Below, piece after piece: positions 56,401 through 62,019 of a DNA stretch of 64,000 bases (positions within the stretch are counted from its first letter, which is position 1; each line of letters opens with the position of its first letter). Made by a program: the position numbers and the translations under genes. The notes under the pieces were generated by a model, which worked only from the letters and a program-made list of their open reading frames with translations, made no database searches and was not told the DNA's origin. Source of the DNA: Gorsachius magnificus (lineage: Eukaryota > Chordata > Aves > Pelecaniformes > Ardeidae). The stretch lies in NCBI GenBank assembly GCA_034008185.1, contig CM067082.1:9284984-9348983 (forward strand), in the 5' to 3' direction.

Positions 56401-59400
56401 CATGCGTTGCAAATAAACAGGTACATCCTGTAACAGCTCAGCAGAACAACCCAGTGCCCACCAGACACGCCAGCCACAGACTTGCTGGTAACCTCTTACA
56501 CGACCTGCCTTGGTTCAACCCTTCCAGCACGGCCGGCCAGCTTGGGGCCACGCTTCCCTGCTGGTCCAAGATGAGCTTCCCAGGACCTTCAGTGTGCTCT
56601 GAAGCATGGTAGATACAATAGCGCTTCCCTGGTTTTACTCCTGGTTTGCTGCACAATTTTGGCAATTCAAGCTACTATGCATCCCATACTTTGTTGGATT
56701 CACTGGAAGTTCTCACTAAGCATTTCTCCAGAGCCTGGTATGCCTTTAGGGACCTGGACTTCTGGGGGGACAACACTATCTTTTAACATACAGAAATAAC
56801 CTGCAAATAGTTGCATCCTGTGTTGTGCAGTGGGAATTAGTCTGATTCAGGGTTTGCTCCTGTTGAACAAAACACCAACTTTAATGTGAGAGGGATCATA
56901 TCATTACCCAGAGTTTATATTGGCCAATGAGAAAGTGAGAGAAAAGAGAAAGAAAAAAAGCAAATTTGGTTGGTTGGTTGGTTGTTTTTTCTTCTGTAAG
57001 GAAAATACAGAGCACAAAGACACAGATAAAAATATCAGTTGTACAGAGCAGGGATTGATTTCCTCCAGTGTCACTGATAGGAACTGTTTACTGTATGTTC
57101 ATCCACCAAAAGCTCATTTTTATTGCCTGTTGAACAGAACAGAGATAAGTTGCTGCAAGTGTTCCTCACTATTTTAGAGCTGAGGCCTAAGACACAAAGC
57201 CAAACGGTGTAAGATCCTTCGGGAAGGGATTTGCACAGCCTCAGAGTTTAATACATGAAAATATCTGCAAGAAAAAAAGTTATGAAGCATTCATGAGTGA
57301 TTTAGTTTTGAGGCTCTTCATTGGGAATATATGCGAGCTGTGCCTTGTTTAGCAATTTTTTTGTCAGCTCCTTCCAGAGCAAGACTTCGCATTTACCAGT
57401 AAAGAAGCTAGGCAAAGAACAAAGCTATTTTAGTAATGTAAATTTTCAAATCTACAGATTTGAAAACTATCTCTTTTGGCTAGAGAGGCAGTTTGCTTGC
57501 TCTGTGTAAATACAGCAGAAAATACCTCAAACAGAAAGACCCAAAGCTGCCTTAGAAGTTAATGGAAGAGGAGGACACAGAGAACAGGTTCCCAGTTGTC
57601 TGATCTCCCCAGACTAGACTCATACTGCCACTTCTGAAAGCATACAGTCATTCTCTGAAAAGAAATTTTAGTACTACAGGAAAATTATAGTGTGGAGAGG
57701 GTCAAAAATGTAATGCCCTGAGAGCAGAACACTTTGAAAAGTAAAGTTTAATATAAACCCAAACATGCTTATGCTTTGATCCACCTTCTGCAAACTGCTT
57801 GAATCTTCATGTTTCTGTTATAATCTGGAGCAATGGAATGGATGTAAACATAAACAGACTGTAAAGCTAGGAACCACACAATCACTGCAGCCGCTGCCTG
57901 CATCCTGAAGGCTTTTGAATTTGGTTCTGATCAGGCAAAAAGTGCTGTATGGCATACGTCCCCAAGTCCCATAGCTAGAGGGAAGGACACGTGTAGGCAA
58001 AGTTATTTATACTTAGTGCTGGGAACACCATTGTGAAGCAGTAAAACTGGAGTAAAGCTGGCACAGAGGGCATTTGAATGTGGGATATATCTTTTACATC
58101 TTTTATTTTAAAGGGAAACACCAACTGCTTTGAAAGAAGTTCCTTGCATCATCTCTAACTCAGAGGAAACCAAAGCAAAGATCTGCCACTCTGCGATCTC
58201 TACATAATTGCTCTAGCACTTCTGAGGTAAGGTTCATTCTATAGTGTCAAAGGTAATGTAATAAATAGAAAAAGAAAAGGAGAAAAAAAAATTGAAAAAA
58301 AAAACCAAACAAACAAACCCTTGGAAGAAATTAGTTATGTTTTGGGCAATGTGTGCATTGTGTTTCTCTGAGTCCAACCCAATAAGGAACACAATCTTTT
58401 CCACCACTGAGGACCGGCCCACTGGAAATTAACATCTGGGACAGTTTAGCGCATGCCCAATAAAGTAATTTTCATTCTTAGTTGAAGAAGCTGAGCGAGG
58501 CAGTCCTATCTGAAAGAAACATTCAATTACAGCTCCTTTCCAGTGTGCAAGCACAGCCTGAAAAGACAAATATATCGACACCAAAAGCTCAAAAACTCCA
58601 GCATTATAAAGACTCTTTTTGTGAGCATTTGTACTCTTGTTAGTGCCTCCTAAGAGCAGACACAGGGAAGCAAAACAATTAAAAGCAAAGCAGGCTTAAT
58701 TCACAGAAATATCAGAGGAAAAAAAACTTACCAATATCATGTAAGTCAGGGAGAGAAGCTGCTGGGATGTTCTCAAGCTGAGTCCTCCACGTGACATTCA
58801 CCCCCAGGCGGTCCAGGCCCAGGCATTCGACATCGACAGTGGAATCATCACAGACAGAAACAAAGATGGTATTTCCAAACACATTTACCTTGAATTCAAA
58901 ATTAATGAAACCACTGTTAGTCAACCTCAGAATCTTCTAGTTCTTGCCTTTCCCTATTCAATTGCACTGTGCTATGTTCAAAGGCAACGTTTTCAAAAGG
59001 GTCTGTAAAAACAGAAGTAGAAGTGGGAAAAGATAATTTTAGCAGGTCATTTACTCACTGTAAGAATAGCCGAAGGGTTCTCTTCCATCAAAATATAGTT
59101 TTAATAAATATTGGACTGATGTGATATGAGTTCTATGGCTACAATTAAGCTGATCTGCCAATGTGGGGTCAGTGAGACTAAACATCCTATTGTCCCAGCC
59201 ATCCGTATGAGAGTGCTGCCAATCCTGACAGATTTCATGGCATTTTCTGCTCTTCCACCTCTCTCAAACAGGCAAAGTTCTACTTTATGTCTCACTTTCG
59301 GGTTTTTTTATTAATACAAGAAAAGCCCCAAACCAACCACCAGACCAAAAACCCCAACAACAACAGAGAATAAGGAATTGAAATTACCTGGAGGTGACAC

Positions 59401-62019
59401 AAACCACGAGCCTTCAACTCATCTAAAACAAATATCTGGAACGCCTGGAGTAATCCAGAGTAGTCAGAATTACAAGTCTTCTCAGGAGGCAGCAGTAGTT
59501 GGAAGCGTGTTTGAGCTTGGACTGTCTGAAGTAATTGGAGCTCTAAAAAATAAATAGAAAGGGCATTTAGTAGCCTCATTATTTAATGTGAAAGCTGACT
59601 ATCAAAGTTACTTTGAGAAAAGACAACATTGATTTGGCATTTTGATCTTGCATCAGTAGCAACTCCCCATTTCTAGGTGAAAGCAGTAGAGTTGTCTGTA
59701 GTAAATAATAAACCGCAAGAGACATGGTTGATAAATATATATGTTGTGCATTAGAGAAAAAGCCAGGCGACATAGTTAGTTATAGAATAATAAAGAGATG
59801 CTTTGCATTGGAGCACTAACTCACAGAAGGATAAGGAACAATCTGGATCATTAATGATGATTTTTTAATAAGCCTTGGTAGATAGGAATTTCCAGAAAAC
59901 TAGATGAAAGCTGACGTTATGCCAATACTTAGAAAAGAAACAGGAAGACAAGAATTAATTATCGACCTGTCAACCTCTGCTTCTCTCAGACGCAGTCATG
60001 AAAGAACTTCTATTAAAAATGGAATTAAATGGTTAAAGCAATTAATACTAATTCAAATTGGCTTTCAGAAACCTAGCTTATCAAATAAATTAGGAATGAA
60101 GTTTTAGGAGAGAATAAATTTGATTGCATAATAATAATAGCATTGACATGGACATCTACAAGGGCCCTCCAATTTTTTGATAGCAAACCAAAGTGATGCA
60201 GATCACACAAATTGATGAGAAACCTATGAGCTCATCAGCCACAAAACGAAAATCTATTTTGCTAGTTTTTAGCCAGAATAAAAAAGGTGCAAATTTCTTG
60301 TCTCCACTGCAGTTACATGGATCCCAGGCTTCATGGAGGGTTTGTTATCTCAGATTCAGCACAGCAGTGATGCTGTCATGCCACCTCCAAGTGGAGCTGG
60401 CTCTTATCCCACCAGCCTGGAGAAGCGGCAGAGCTCTCCCTCATTCACCTCCTCCACAGCCCCTCACTGCATCACGTACAAGTGTCACTGCTGGAGCACA
60501 ATTACGTCCCTTGCTCCGAAACCAGTGAGCGTGGGAAAGCCTGGAAAGCATCCAAGGAGAATGGTGGGAGGGACCAGAGGACACAAAAGCTTGCTTCTTC
60601 CTGCAAGGCACAAAGCCCTCTATCTATTTAGTTTATCAGAGAGTAGTTAAGAGCTGACTTAACCGCAGTCTCTAAGTGTACTCATAAGGAACAGGAAATA
60701 AGATGTTTAAGGCTGTGGGTAATTATCCATTGGAACAAATTACAAAGTGTTGTGGTGAATTCTCCATTATCGTGAAGTTAATTCAATCGCCTTCAGATGT
60801 GTTGGAAATTTTTCCTCTCTCCTTAAAACCATGCTCTATTTCAAACACAAATTACTGTGGGAAGTCTTTAGCTTGCATTAAACGGCAGCTTGTATCACAT
60901 TGCCACACACTCCCCTCTGGCCTTACAAACAGTTGTTCAACTGCCATCAGGCAAACGTGAAAGTTACTTCATAACATGCTACAAAAACCTTGCAAACATG
61001 ATTACAGACAGGCAAAAGTCTCAGTCTGAAATATAATGTTTAAAATCGTTTACATTTGGAATAGAAGACCTGGGGTACAACTGGAAATGTGCCAATACAG
61101 CGTTTTTCCAGAATGGGTTTAGCCCATTTTGGAGACGAAGAGTAGCTGCAAACTTGGCATGAAGATCTGCACTTCTCAAAGTTCAGCACTGCTGCAAATT
61201 ACCATTTTGATCAGAATGTATTTCTATTTAAAATAATCGAAAAAGCCAACATTACTATCTGATTACATGAGCTCTGAATAGACAACTGAATCTTCCAAGA
61301 TTTAAAGTAACATTTTTTTTCTTGAAAGAAAAATGGTTTGAAAAATACAAGTCAGCCATCAAAGACAACAATAATCCTAAAGCACAGACCGCTGCGAAAA
61401 GATGCAGAAGTAACAGTGACTTGATTATGCAAATAAACAGTCAAGTTCTGCCAGATTCAAACATCTGGTGCTCATCTGTTCGTCCATTACTAAGTGGTTC
61501 CATCAGAATCACTTCACGGTGCCAGCATCTTTTAACTTGCAAAGAAAAATCTGCGTATAGATTGAATAACTATTTATAGCTATATTATTACAGAAAAGTG
61601 GGACTGTTTCTGGCATGAGCTAGCCAAGAGACAGAGATGAAAATGGCAGAAGACGGGACCAATCTACTGCACCTTAATTTAGCAGCTCCCATATAACTGT
61701 TGTGTCCTATTATTGTCATTCACCCAGAAGCTTCCTGATGGAAGCGTGTTTTTGTGTATCTATCAACATTGCTCTGTGCCCTTCCCAACCCACGGCAGGT
61801 CAGACATACTCTGGCAGGCCTGGTGGAGCGGGGCAGCTGAGACCCATCGATGCTGCTGCACATCACACTGAAACGACGTGCTGGAAGAGGAGCTGTGGAA
61901 GCCCTGGCGACACACCAGCCGGCACTGCTGAACGCTTGAAGCTTGCCTGGGAATGTTGTCACAAAACACAGCTCCGTTGAGAACAGATGAGGCACTGAAT
62001 GGCAGAGCACATTGCGGAC
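2290..62019 (-). CDS. TG: thyroglobulin gene, internal part (24 exons, human-equivalent exons 17-40)
   Basis: Thyroglobulin is the large secreted glycoprotein of the thyroid follicle. Selected tyrosines are iodinated and coupled to form T3 and T4, and the C-terminal cholinesterase-like domain helps folding, dimerisation and export. Here 24 exons join in one reading frame. They give, in order, the inter-repeat spacer, type-2 (GCC2/GCC3) repeats, type-1 repeat 11, type-3 repeats and the start of ChEL. Every junction agrees in phase, and each exon resembles the matching part of mammalian TG as I know it. Recognisable stretches include [46 protein letters not shown] and [16 protein letters not shown]. 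The start codon, signal peptide, first type-1 repeats, C-terminus, promoter and polyA site lie outside the window. Exon 31 carries a frameshift; all other exons are open. Exon numbers are inferred from human TG, anchored by the 138-nt exon 30. Confidence 0.97.
3326..3343. repeat. poly-T run (18)
   Basis: Uninterrupted T homopolymer in intron 39; poly-A in the TG transcript. Confidence 0.95.
4681..4696. repeat. CTAT microsatellite
   Basis: Four perfect CTAT units in intron 39. Confidence 0.9.
6563..6626 (+). repeat. CR1 LINE, 3' end
   Basis: Carries the CR1 terminal sequence GGTTGGACTAGATGACC, then CCCTTCCAACCC and a degenerate ATTCTATG tail. Severely 5'-truncated, as is usual for CR1. Confidence 0.9.
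7217..7310 (-). CDS. TG: TG exon 39 (cholinesterase-like domain, EDCLYLNV motif)
   Basis: 94 nt, entering in phase 2 and leaving in phase 0. It reads [17 protein letters not shown], then [25 protein letters not shown] fits the carboxylesterase type-B second signature, with the Cys that forms the first domain disulfide. Human TG has ASCWQPG and [11 protein letters not shown]. The acceptor is TCTCTAG and the donor GCT|GTAAGT, both strong. There is no start codon in the exon, so a simple ORF search misses it. Confidence 0.97.
7311..10082 (-). other. TG: TG intron 38
   Basis: 2,772 nt, GT-AG. No exon and no clearly recognisable repeat. Confidence 0.85.
10083..10305 (-). CDS. TG: TG exon 38 (linker and start of cholinesterase-like domain)
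   Basis: 223 nt, entering in phase 1 and leaving in phase 2. A short linker ([14 protein letters not shown], first residue split with exon 37) leads into the ChEL domain: [20 protein letters not shown], then [20 protein letters not shown] and [27 protein letters not shown] with ERRF is the N-terminal core of carboxylesterase/cholinesterase folds and matches human TG almost residue for residue. There are sequons at Asn-Ile-Ser and Asn-Ala-Thr. The acceptor is CCAATAG behind a long C/T tract; the donor is TCG|GTAAGA. Confidence 0.98.
10306..12270 (-). other. TG: TG intron 37
   Basis: 1,965 nt, GT-AG. Contains one CR1 fragment in gene orientation (11374-11495). Otherwise featureless. Confidence 0.85.
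11374..11495 (-). repeat. CR1 LINE, 3' end
   Basis: Reverse complement of a CR1 3' end of the subfamily with TTAGGTTAACGGTTGGAC and GATCTTAAAGGTCTTTTC. The same subfamily as the copy at 35310-35503. Confidence 0.9.
12271..12435 (-). CDS. TG: TG exon 37 (last type-3 repeat)
   Basis: 165 nt, phase 1 to phase 1. It reads [20 protein letters not shown], then [19 protein letters not shown] and ATFIYRR. Human TG has LQTQPGAVRCMFYADTQSC, CTHSLQGQNC and ATHIYRK. This closes the type-3 region; the next exon begins ChEL. The acceptor is TCTCACAG and the donor AAG|GTAAGA. Confidence 0.97.
12436..13526 (-). other. TG: TG intron 36
   Basis: 1,091 nt, GT-AG. A 124-codon frame is open on the plus strand (12590-12964) but resembles no protein I know. 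No repeat recognised. Confidence 0.85.
13527..13661 (-). CDS. TG: TG exon 36 (type-3 repeat)
   Basis: 135 nt, phase 1 to phase 1. It reads [20 protein letters not shown], then [15 protein letters not shown] and RDFCLS. Human TG has SWQSLALSSVVVDPSIRHF and VRDLCLSEC. Asn-Val-Ser is a possible sequon. The acceptor is TTTTACAG; the donor is CCG|GTAAGA. Confidence 0.95.
14667..14755. repeat. TA/CA-rich tract
   Basis: Alternating purine-pyrimidine TATATACACA and CATACATA units, interrupted. Spurious open frames here are by-products of the repeat. Confidence 0.9.
15200..15258. repeat. TTCC microsatellite
   Basis: Imperfect (TTCC)n polypyrimidine tract on the plus strand; (GGAA)n in the TG transcript. 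Confidence 0.95.
18012..18066 (-). repeat. possible very old CR1 3' end
   Basis: The plus strand reads like a decayed TCATAGAATCACAGAATGG, then GGTCCAACCTCCC. Short and diverged, so uncertain. Confidence 0.3.
21790..22815 (-). repeat. CR1 LINE ORF2 (reverse transcriptase) fragment
   Basis: The minus strand keeps broken reverse-transcriptase coding: [25 protein letters not shown], then DKKVI-like and SQHGF. Further on is a degraded FADD-box equivalent (SADDK) followed by GCAAIQ-like sequence. Stops and shifts are frequent. Both ends are missing, including the CR1 3' tail, so this is an old internal fragment, not a recent insertion. Confidence 0.85.
23220..23279. repeat. TA then CA microsatellite
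   Basis: A perfect TATATA block grading into interrupted ACACAC units. Confidence 0.9.
25564..25586. repeat. poly-T run (23)
   Basis: Homopolymer within intron 35, about 24 nt past the exon 35 donor in the direction of transcription (poly-A in the RNA). Confidence 0.95.
25611..25676 (-). CDS. TG: TG exon 35 (short type-3 exon)
   Basis: 66 nt, phase 1 to phase 1. It reads [20 protein letters not shown]. Human TG has NNAPSFCPLVVLPSL here. The acceptor is TTTTAG, preceded by a T-rich stretch, and the donor GTG|GTGAGT. A run of 23 T on the plus strand (poly-A in the transcript) begins about 24 nt inside the following intron. The exon sits at the 5' edge of the longest intron in the window. Its codon phase fits both neighbours. 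Confidence 0.9.
25677..28385 (-). other. TG: TG intron 34
   Basis: 2,709 nt, GT-AG. No recognisable repeat or gene. Confidence 0.85.
28386..28529 (-). CDS. TG: TG exon 34 (type-3 repeat)
   Basis: 144 nt, phase 1 to phase 1. It reads [19 protein letters not shown], then [13 protein letters not shown] and HPFGWYQKP. Human TG has [17 protein letters not shown] and YPFGWYQKP. The acceptor is TAGCAG; the donor is CTG|GTAAGC. Confidence 0.97.
28530..30376 (-). other. TG: TG intron 33
   Basis: 1,847 nt, GT-AG. Nothing recognised. Confidence 0.85.
30377..30456 (-). CDS. TG: TG exon 33 (type-3 repeat core)
   Basis: 80 nt, entering in phase 2 and leaving in phase 1. It reads [20 protein letters not shown], then NDSQLS. 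This is the most conserved type-3 core; human TG has [20 protein letters not shown] and NVSQLK. The acceptor is TTCCCAG and the donor CAG|GTATTT. Asn-Asp-Ser is a possible sequon. Confidence 0.97.
30457..31014 (-). other. TG: TG intron 32
   Basis: 558 nt, GT-AG, AT-rich in the middle (30780-30860). Nothing else recognised. Confidence 0.85.
31015..31126 (-). CDS. TG: TG exon 32 (type-3 repeat)
   Basis: 112 nt, entering in phase 1 and leaving in phase 2. It reads [18 protein letters not shown], then [10 protein letters not shown] and KAVSDG. Human TG has VKNFYTRLPFQKL and GISIRNKVPM. Asn-Lys-Thr is a possible sequon. The acceptor is CTTCCAG; the donor is TGG|GTAGGA. The split codon with exon 33 encodes Gly. 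Confidence 0.94.
31127..32116 (-). other. TG: TG intron 31 (apparent GC-AG intron)
   Basis: 990 nt. Its acceptor is normal (CTTCCAG), but the donor implied by protein similarity is TAG|GCGAGT. GC donors are a known minor class spliced by the major spliceosome and usually have a good consensus elsewhere, as here (AG before, GAGT after). Confidence 0.75.
32117..32292 (-). pseudogene. TG: TG exon 31 with a 1-nt frameshift and a GC donor
   Basis: 176 nt, matching the 58 codons of human exon 31 except that one base is missing. From the acceptor CCTAG it reads [14 protein letters not shown], then TDKYFV, and then meets a TGA at 32224-32222. In the +1 frame it resumes as TLYPEAQIC, then PENC and LYRKI. 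Human TG has YFTCTLYPEAQVC, so the missing base lies in the codon of a conserved Cys, between 32223 and 32222. With one more base the length would be 177 and the exon phase 1 to phase 1. The similarity to human (ALFRKK) runs right up to TAG|GCGAGT, implying a GC donor. A weak GT donor (C|GTAAAA, exon end at 32126) would drop three codons in the same phase. It could be an assembly error, a null allele or a decaying exon. The rest of the gene is intact. Confidence 0.9.
32222..32224 (-). other. TG: premature TGA in TG exon 31
   Basis: First in-frame stop met when exons 17-31 are joined. It is formed by the TG of the conserved Cys codon and the A of the following Thr codon, because one base is missing between 32223 and 32222. 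Confidence 0.9.
32293..33413 (-). other. TG: TG intron 30
   Basis: 1,121 nt, GT-AG. Nothing recognised. Confidence 0.85.
33414..33551 (-). CDS. TG: TG exon 30 (type-3 repeat)
   Basis: 138 nt, phase 1 to phase 1. It reads [14 protein letters not shown], then [20 protein letters not shown]. Human TG has QKHWLFKHLFSAQQANLWCL. Human exon 30 is also 138 nt, known from a splice mutation that skips it in frame; this anchors the exon numbering. The acceptor is TCTCAG and the donor CAC|GTAAGA. Asn-Tyr-Ser is a possible sequon. The last split codon joins exon 31 as Arg, giving the RCVQE of human TG. Confidence 0.95.
33552..35852 (-). other. TG: TG intron 29
   Basis: 2,301 nt, GT-AG. Contains a CR1 3' end in antisense to the gene (35310-35503) and the unused strong donor at 35748-35743. 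Confidence 0.85.
35310..35503 (+). repeat. CR1 LINE, 3' end
   Basis: Contains GGAATGGGCTGCCCAGGGAG, then GAGGTGCTTAGGGACATGG and an ATTCTATG-ATTCTATG tail. Lies antisense to TG in intron 29. Confidence 0.95.
35853..35933 (-). CDS. TG: TG exon 29 (type-3 linker)
   Basis: 81 nt, phase 1 to phase 1. It reads [18 protein letters not shown], then ENDLKLS. Human TG has SDMGSRPESMGC at the start of this linker. The acceptor is ATTCCAG and the donor CAG|GTATTG. The frame stays open for another 104 nt, to a stronger-looking donor TGAT|GTAAGT ending the exon at 35749. That donor would leave in phase 0 and run exon 30 into a stop, so the shorter exon is called. Confidence 0.88.
35934..36660 (-). other. 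TG: TG intron 28
   Basis: 727 nt, GT-AG. Nothing recognised. Confidence 0.85.
36661..36726 (-). CDS. TG: TG exon 28 (short type-3 exon)
   Basis: 66 nt, phase 1 to phase 1. It reads [21 protein letters not shown], resembling human TFTNFQQVYLWK. It contains an Asn-Phe-Thr glycosylation sequon. The acceptor is ATTAG and the donor is GAG|GTGAGT. It is too short to be found by ORF length alone; phase and similarity support it. Confidence 0.92.
36727..37551 (-). other. TG: TG intron 27
   Basis: 825 nt, GT-AG. About a third is a CR1 3' end (37154-37438) lying antisense to the gene. Confidence 0.85.
37154..37438 (+). repeat. CR1 LINE, 3' end
   Basis: Includes GACAGGACAAGGGGTAATGG, AAGAAATTCTTTACCATGAG, GGTTGCCCAGAGAGG and the terminal GATGACCTCTAGGGGTCCC with an ATTCTATG tail. 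The best preserved CR1 3' end in the window. Confidence 0.97.
37552..37719 (-). CDS. TG: TG exon 27 (type-3 repeat)
   Basis: 168 nt, phase 1 to phase 1. It reads [20 protein letters not shown], then [13 protein letters not shown] and [10 protein letters not shown]. Human TG has ICGLLSSPSVLLCNVKDW and CPGVTYDQES here. The acceptor is ACCTAG; the donor is GAA|GTATGT. The split codon with exon 28 encodes Thr. Confidence 0.94.
37720..39489 (-). other. TG: TG intron 26
   Basis: 1,770 nt, GT-AG. An A-rich run near 37872-37895 and T-rich runs near 38340-38415; otherwise nothing recognised. Confidence 0.85.
39490..39687 (-). CDS. TG: TG exon 26 (type-3 repeat)
   Basis: 198 nt, phase 1 to phase 1. 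It reads [31 protein letters not shown], then AQLFCRQTC and [11 protein letters not shown]. The paired cysteines in SCCDGF match human LCCDGFVLTQV, a hallmark of the type-3 repeat. The acceptor is ACCCAG and the donor GAG|GTATTG. Confidence 0.95.
39688..40888 (-). other. TG: TG intron 25
   Basis: 1,201 nt, GT-AG. Nothing recognised. Confidence 0.85.
40889..40997 (-). CDS. TG: TG exon 25 (type-3 repeat)
   Basis: 109 nt, entering in phase 0 and leaving in phase 1. It reads [22 protein letters not shown], then DAVMVYLKR, matching human DALGNSKATSF, LRCQVKVRS and PAVYLKKG. The acceptor is TCTCAG and the donor GAG|GTACCA. Confidence 0.93.
40998..41625 (-). other. TG: TG intron 24
   Basis: 628 nt, GT-AG. 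Nothing recognised. Confidence 0.85.
41626..41741 (-). CDS. TG: TG exon 24 (type-3 repeat)
   Basis: 116 nt, entering in phase 1 and leaving in phase 0. It reads [22 protein letters not shown], then NFNCTASGL, matching human CTEDEACSFFTVS and SCDFYAWTS. Asn-Cys-Thr is a possible sequon. The acceptor is TTTTTCAG; the donor is TTG|GTAAAA, the only phase-0 donor among the type-3 exons. Confidence 0.93.
41742..43424 (-). other. TG: TG intron 23
   Basis: 1,683 nt, GT-AG. Nothing recognised. Confidence 0.85.
43425..43547 (-). CDS. TG: TG exon 23 (start of type-3 repeats)
   Basis: 123 nt, phase 1 to phase 1. It reads [16 protein letters not shown], then SPTFQCISG across the junction. Human TG has QKFEKVPESKVIF and FPVMQCLTD here. 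It begins the first type-3 repeat, a TG-specific cysteine module. The acceptor is a T-rich run ending TTTAG and the donor CAG|GTGAGG. Confidence 0.93.
43548..47065 (-). other. TG: TG intron 22
   Basis: 3,518 nt, GT-AG. Around 44440-44520 there is an AATAAA followed by a short run and a TCATTGCAG, faintly like the 3' end of an LTR, but no matching 5' end was found. Otherwise nothing recognised. Confidence 0.8.
47066..47236 (-). CDS. TG: TG exon 22 (thyroglobulin type-1 repeat 11)
   Basis: 171 nt, phase 1 to phase 1, encoding one complete thyroglobulin type-1 module. It reads [25 protein letters not shown], then KSFCVDSFG and TDYQCL. The CDEDGQY core and the Cys-Val-Asp-x-x-Gly pair are diagnostic. 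As in human repeat 11, the usual Cys-Trp-Cys-Val is reduced to Phe-Cys-Val. The acceptor AACAG follows a long T-rich tract; the donor is TAG|GTAAGT. A CR1 fragment begins only about 53 nt upstream of the acceptor. Confidence 0.97.
   Translation of the reverse strand, partial: VSHTVKAMSRVCSVMKMASIDLPSKTLTLRNPSVSIALEQHWTGLKQTISLQTTSA
47237..49215 (-). other. TG: TG intron 21
   Basis: 1,979 nt, GT-AG. Its 3' end carries a CR1 fragment (47290-47555) that leaves only about 53 nt to the exon 22 acceptor. The rest is unremarkable. Confidence 0.85.
47290..47555 (-). repeat. CR1 LINE, 3' end
   Basis: The reverse complement carries AGGATCAGAGGCACTGG-like sequence, AACATCAGGAAACAC, GGTTGCCCAGGGAGG and CCATCTGGACATGGTCCTGG. 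It lies in gene orientation with its 3' end nearest exon 22. Confidence 0.93.
49216..49365 (-). CDS. TG: TG exon 21 (type-2 GCC2/GCC3 repeats)
   Basis: 150 nt, phase 1 to phase 1. It holds three short cysteine-rich units of the GCC2/GCC3 family: [12 protein letters not shown], then [15 protein letters not shown], then CPVGKTT ending ADHC across the junction. These are the type-2 repeats of thyroglobulin, disulfide-bonded units resembling those of EGF-like and TNF-receptor proteins. The acceptor is TTTGCAG after a T-rich run and the donor is the strong ACT|GTAAGT. The final split codon completes a Cys with exon 22. Confidence 0.95.
49420..49478. repeat. CA/TATG-rich tract
   Basis: Short interrupted ACACACAC, TATGTATGTATG and ATACATATAC units in intron 20, close to exon 21. 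Confidence 0.8.
49684..49816 (-). repeat. CR1 LINE, 3' end
   Basis: The plus strand starts AGAATCATAGAATTATAGAA and continues GGGTTGGAAGGGACCCC; this is the inverse of the copy at 51312-51465. Confidence 0.95.
51312..51465 (+). repeat. CR1 LINE, 3' end
   Basis: Reads GAGCTCCATCCCTGGAAAC at the start and ends in CATTCTATGATTCCATGATT. Very close to the final part of the copy at 37154-37438. Confidence 0.95.
54347..54571 (-). CDS. TG: TG exon 20 (end of spacer, start of type-2 region)
   Basis: 225 nt, the longest exon in the window, phase 1 to phase 1. It reads [24 protein letters not shown], then [12 protein letters not shown] and ends NSQGC. Human TG has VGKDLLGRF and FQLHLDSKTF at the same place. 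The joined codon at the 3' junction gives Val and leads into VCPPGS of exon 21, the first GCC2/GCC3 unit. The acceptor is CCCTTTAG and the donor GTG|GTATGT. Confidence 0.93.
54572..58731 (-). other. TG: TG intron 19
   Basis: 4,160 nt, GT-AG. A TTGG tract (56966-56984) and an A-rich stretch (58255-58320). The minus strand has a 139-codon open frame at 55417-55836 with no recognisable family. Confidence 0.85.
56966..56984. repeat. TTGG microsatellite
   Basis: Four to five TTGG units in intron 19. Confidence 0.9.
58732..58888 (-). CDS. TG: TG exon 19 (spacer)
   Basis: 157 nt, entering in phase 0 and leaving in phase 1. It reads [29 protein letters not shown], then [14 protein letters not shown], all closely like human TG. 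An N-glycosylation sequon is present (Asn-Val-Thr). The donor is TTG|GTAAGT. The acceptor ends in TTCAAG with only a weak pyrimidine tract. It is preferred because it alone keeps the phase with exon 18. A competing AACAG lies 25 nt upstream in the gene and would shift the frame. Confidence 0.92.
58889..59387 (-). other. TG: TG intron 18
   Basis: 499 nt, GT-AG, the shortest intron here. Its acceptor side has a weak pyrimidine tract and two candidate AGs 25 nt apart. Confidence 0.85.
59388..59542 (-). CDS. TG: TG exon 18 (spacer with candidate hormonogenic Tyr)
   Basis: 155 nt, entering in phase 1 and leaving in phase 0, so it encodes 51 whole codons after the split one. It reads [22 protein letters not shown], then [11 protein letters not shown] and [11 protein letters not shown]. 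Mammalian TG has the closely similar LPPGKMCSADYADLLQTF here. The tyrosine in the Asp-Tyr pair (codon at 59460-59462) lies at the position reported as a hormone-forming acceptor in mammals (human Tyr1291 in mature numbering, from memory). The acceptor is TTTTTTAG and the donor CAG|GTAATT. Whether this Tyr is used in birds cannot be seen from sequence. Confidence 0.93.
59460..59462 (-). other. TG: candidate hormonogenic tyrosine codon
   Basis: TAC codon in TG exon 18 in the context Asn-Ser-Asp-Tyr-Ser. The aligned Asp-Tyr of mammalian TG is reported as a secondary T4-forming acceptor site. The Asp before Tyr, the feature usual at these acceptors, is kept. Function is inferred by position only. 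Confidence 0.55.
59543..61809 (-). other. TG: TG intron 17
   Basis: 2,267 nt, GT-AG. Holds an old LINE-like stretch (59895-60115) on the plus strand; the rest is unremarkable. Confidence 0.85.
59895..60115 (+). repeat. ancient LINE (CR1-like) reverse-transcriptase remnant
   Basis: Reads [16 protein letters not shown], resembling the KADVxPIFKKG block of CR1/L3 reverse transcriptases. The NYRPVSL motif that should follow survives as CGACCTGTCAACC. Highly diverged. Confidence 0.45.
61810..62019 (-). CDS. TG: TG exon 17 (spacer after N-terminal type-1 repeats)
   Basis: 210 nt, entering in phase 1 and leaving in phase 1. It reads GPQCALPF..., then [11 protein letters not shown] and ends HQACQ. 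This corresponds to the cysteine-containing spacer of human TG that precedes the hormonogenic region. The acceptor is CCTAAAG at the high end, with a pyrimidine-rich run upstream. The donor is A|GTATGT. The split last codon joins exon 18 as Lys. The exon contains several cysteines typical of this small module and a serine-rich run (HSSSSSTS). It is the most 5' exon visible in the window; exon 16 was not found in the remaining 1,981 bases. Confidence 0.9.

Noticed and set aside
58889..58924. Upstream extension of exon 19 as continuous coding (Phe-Ile-Asn-Phe-Glu-Phe-Lys)
   Set aside because: The frame is open, but joining exon 18 there breaks phase; similarity to human TG begins at Val-Asn-Val-Phe-Gly.
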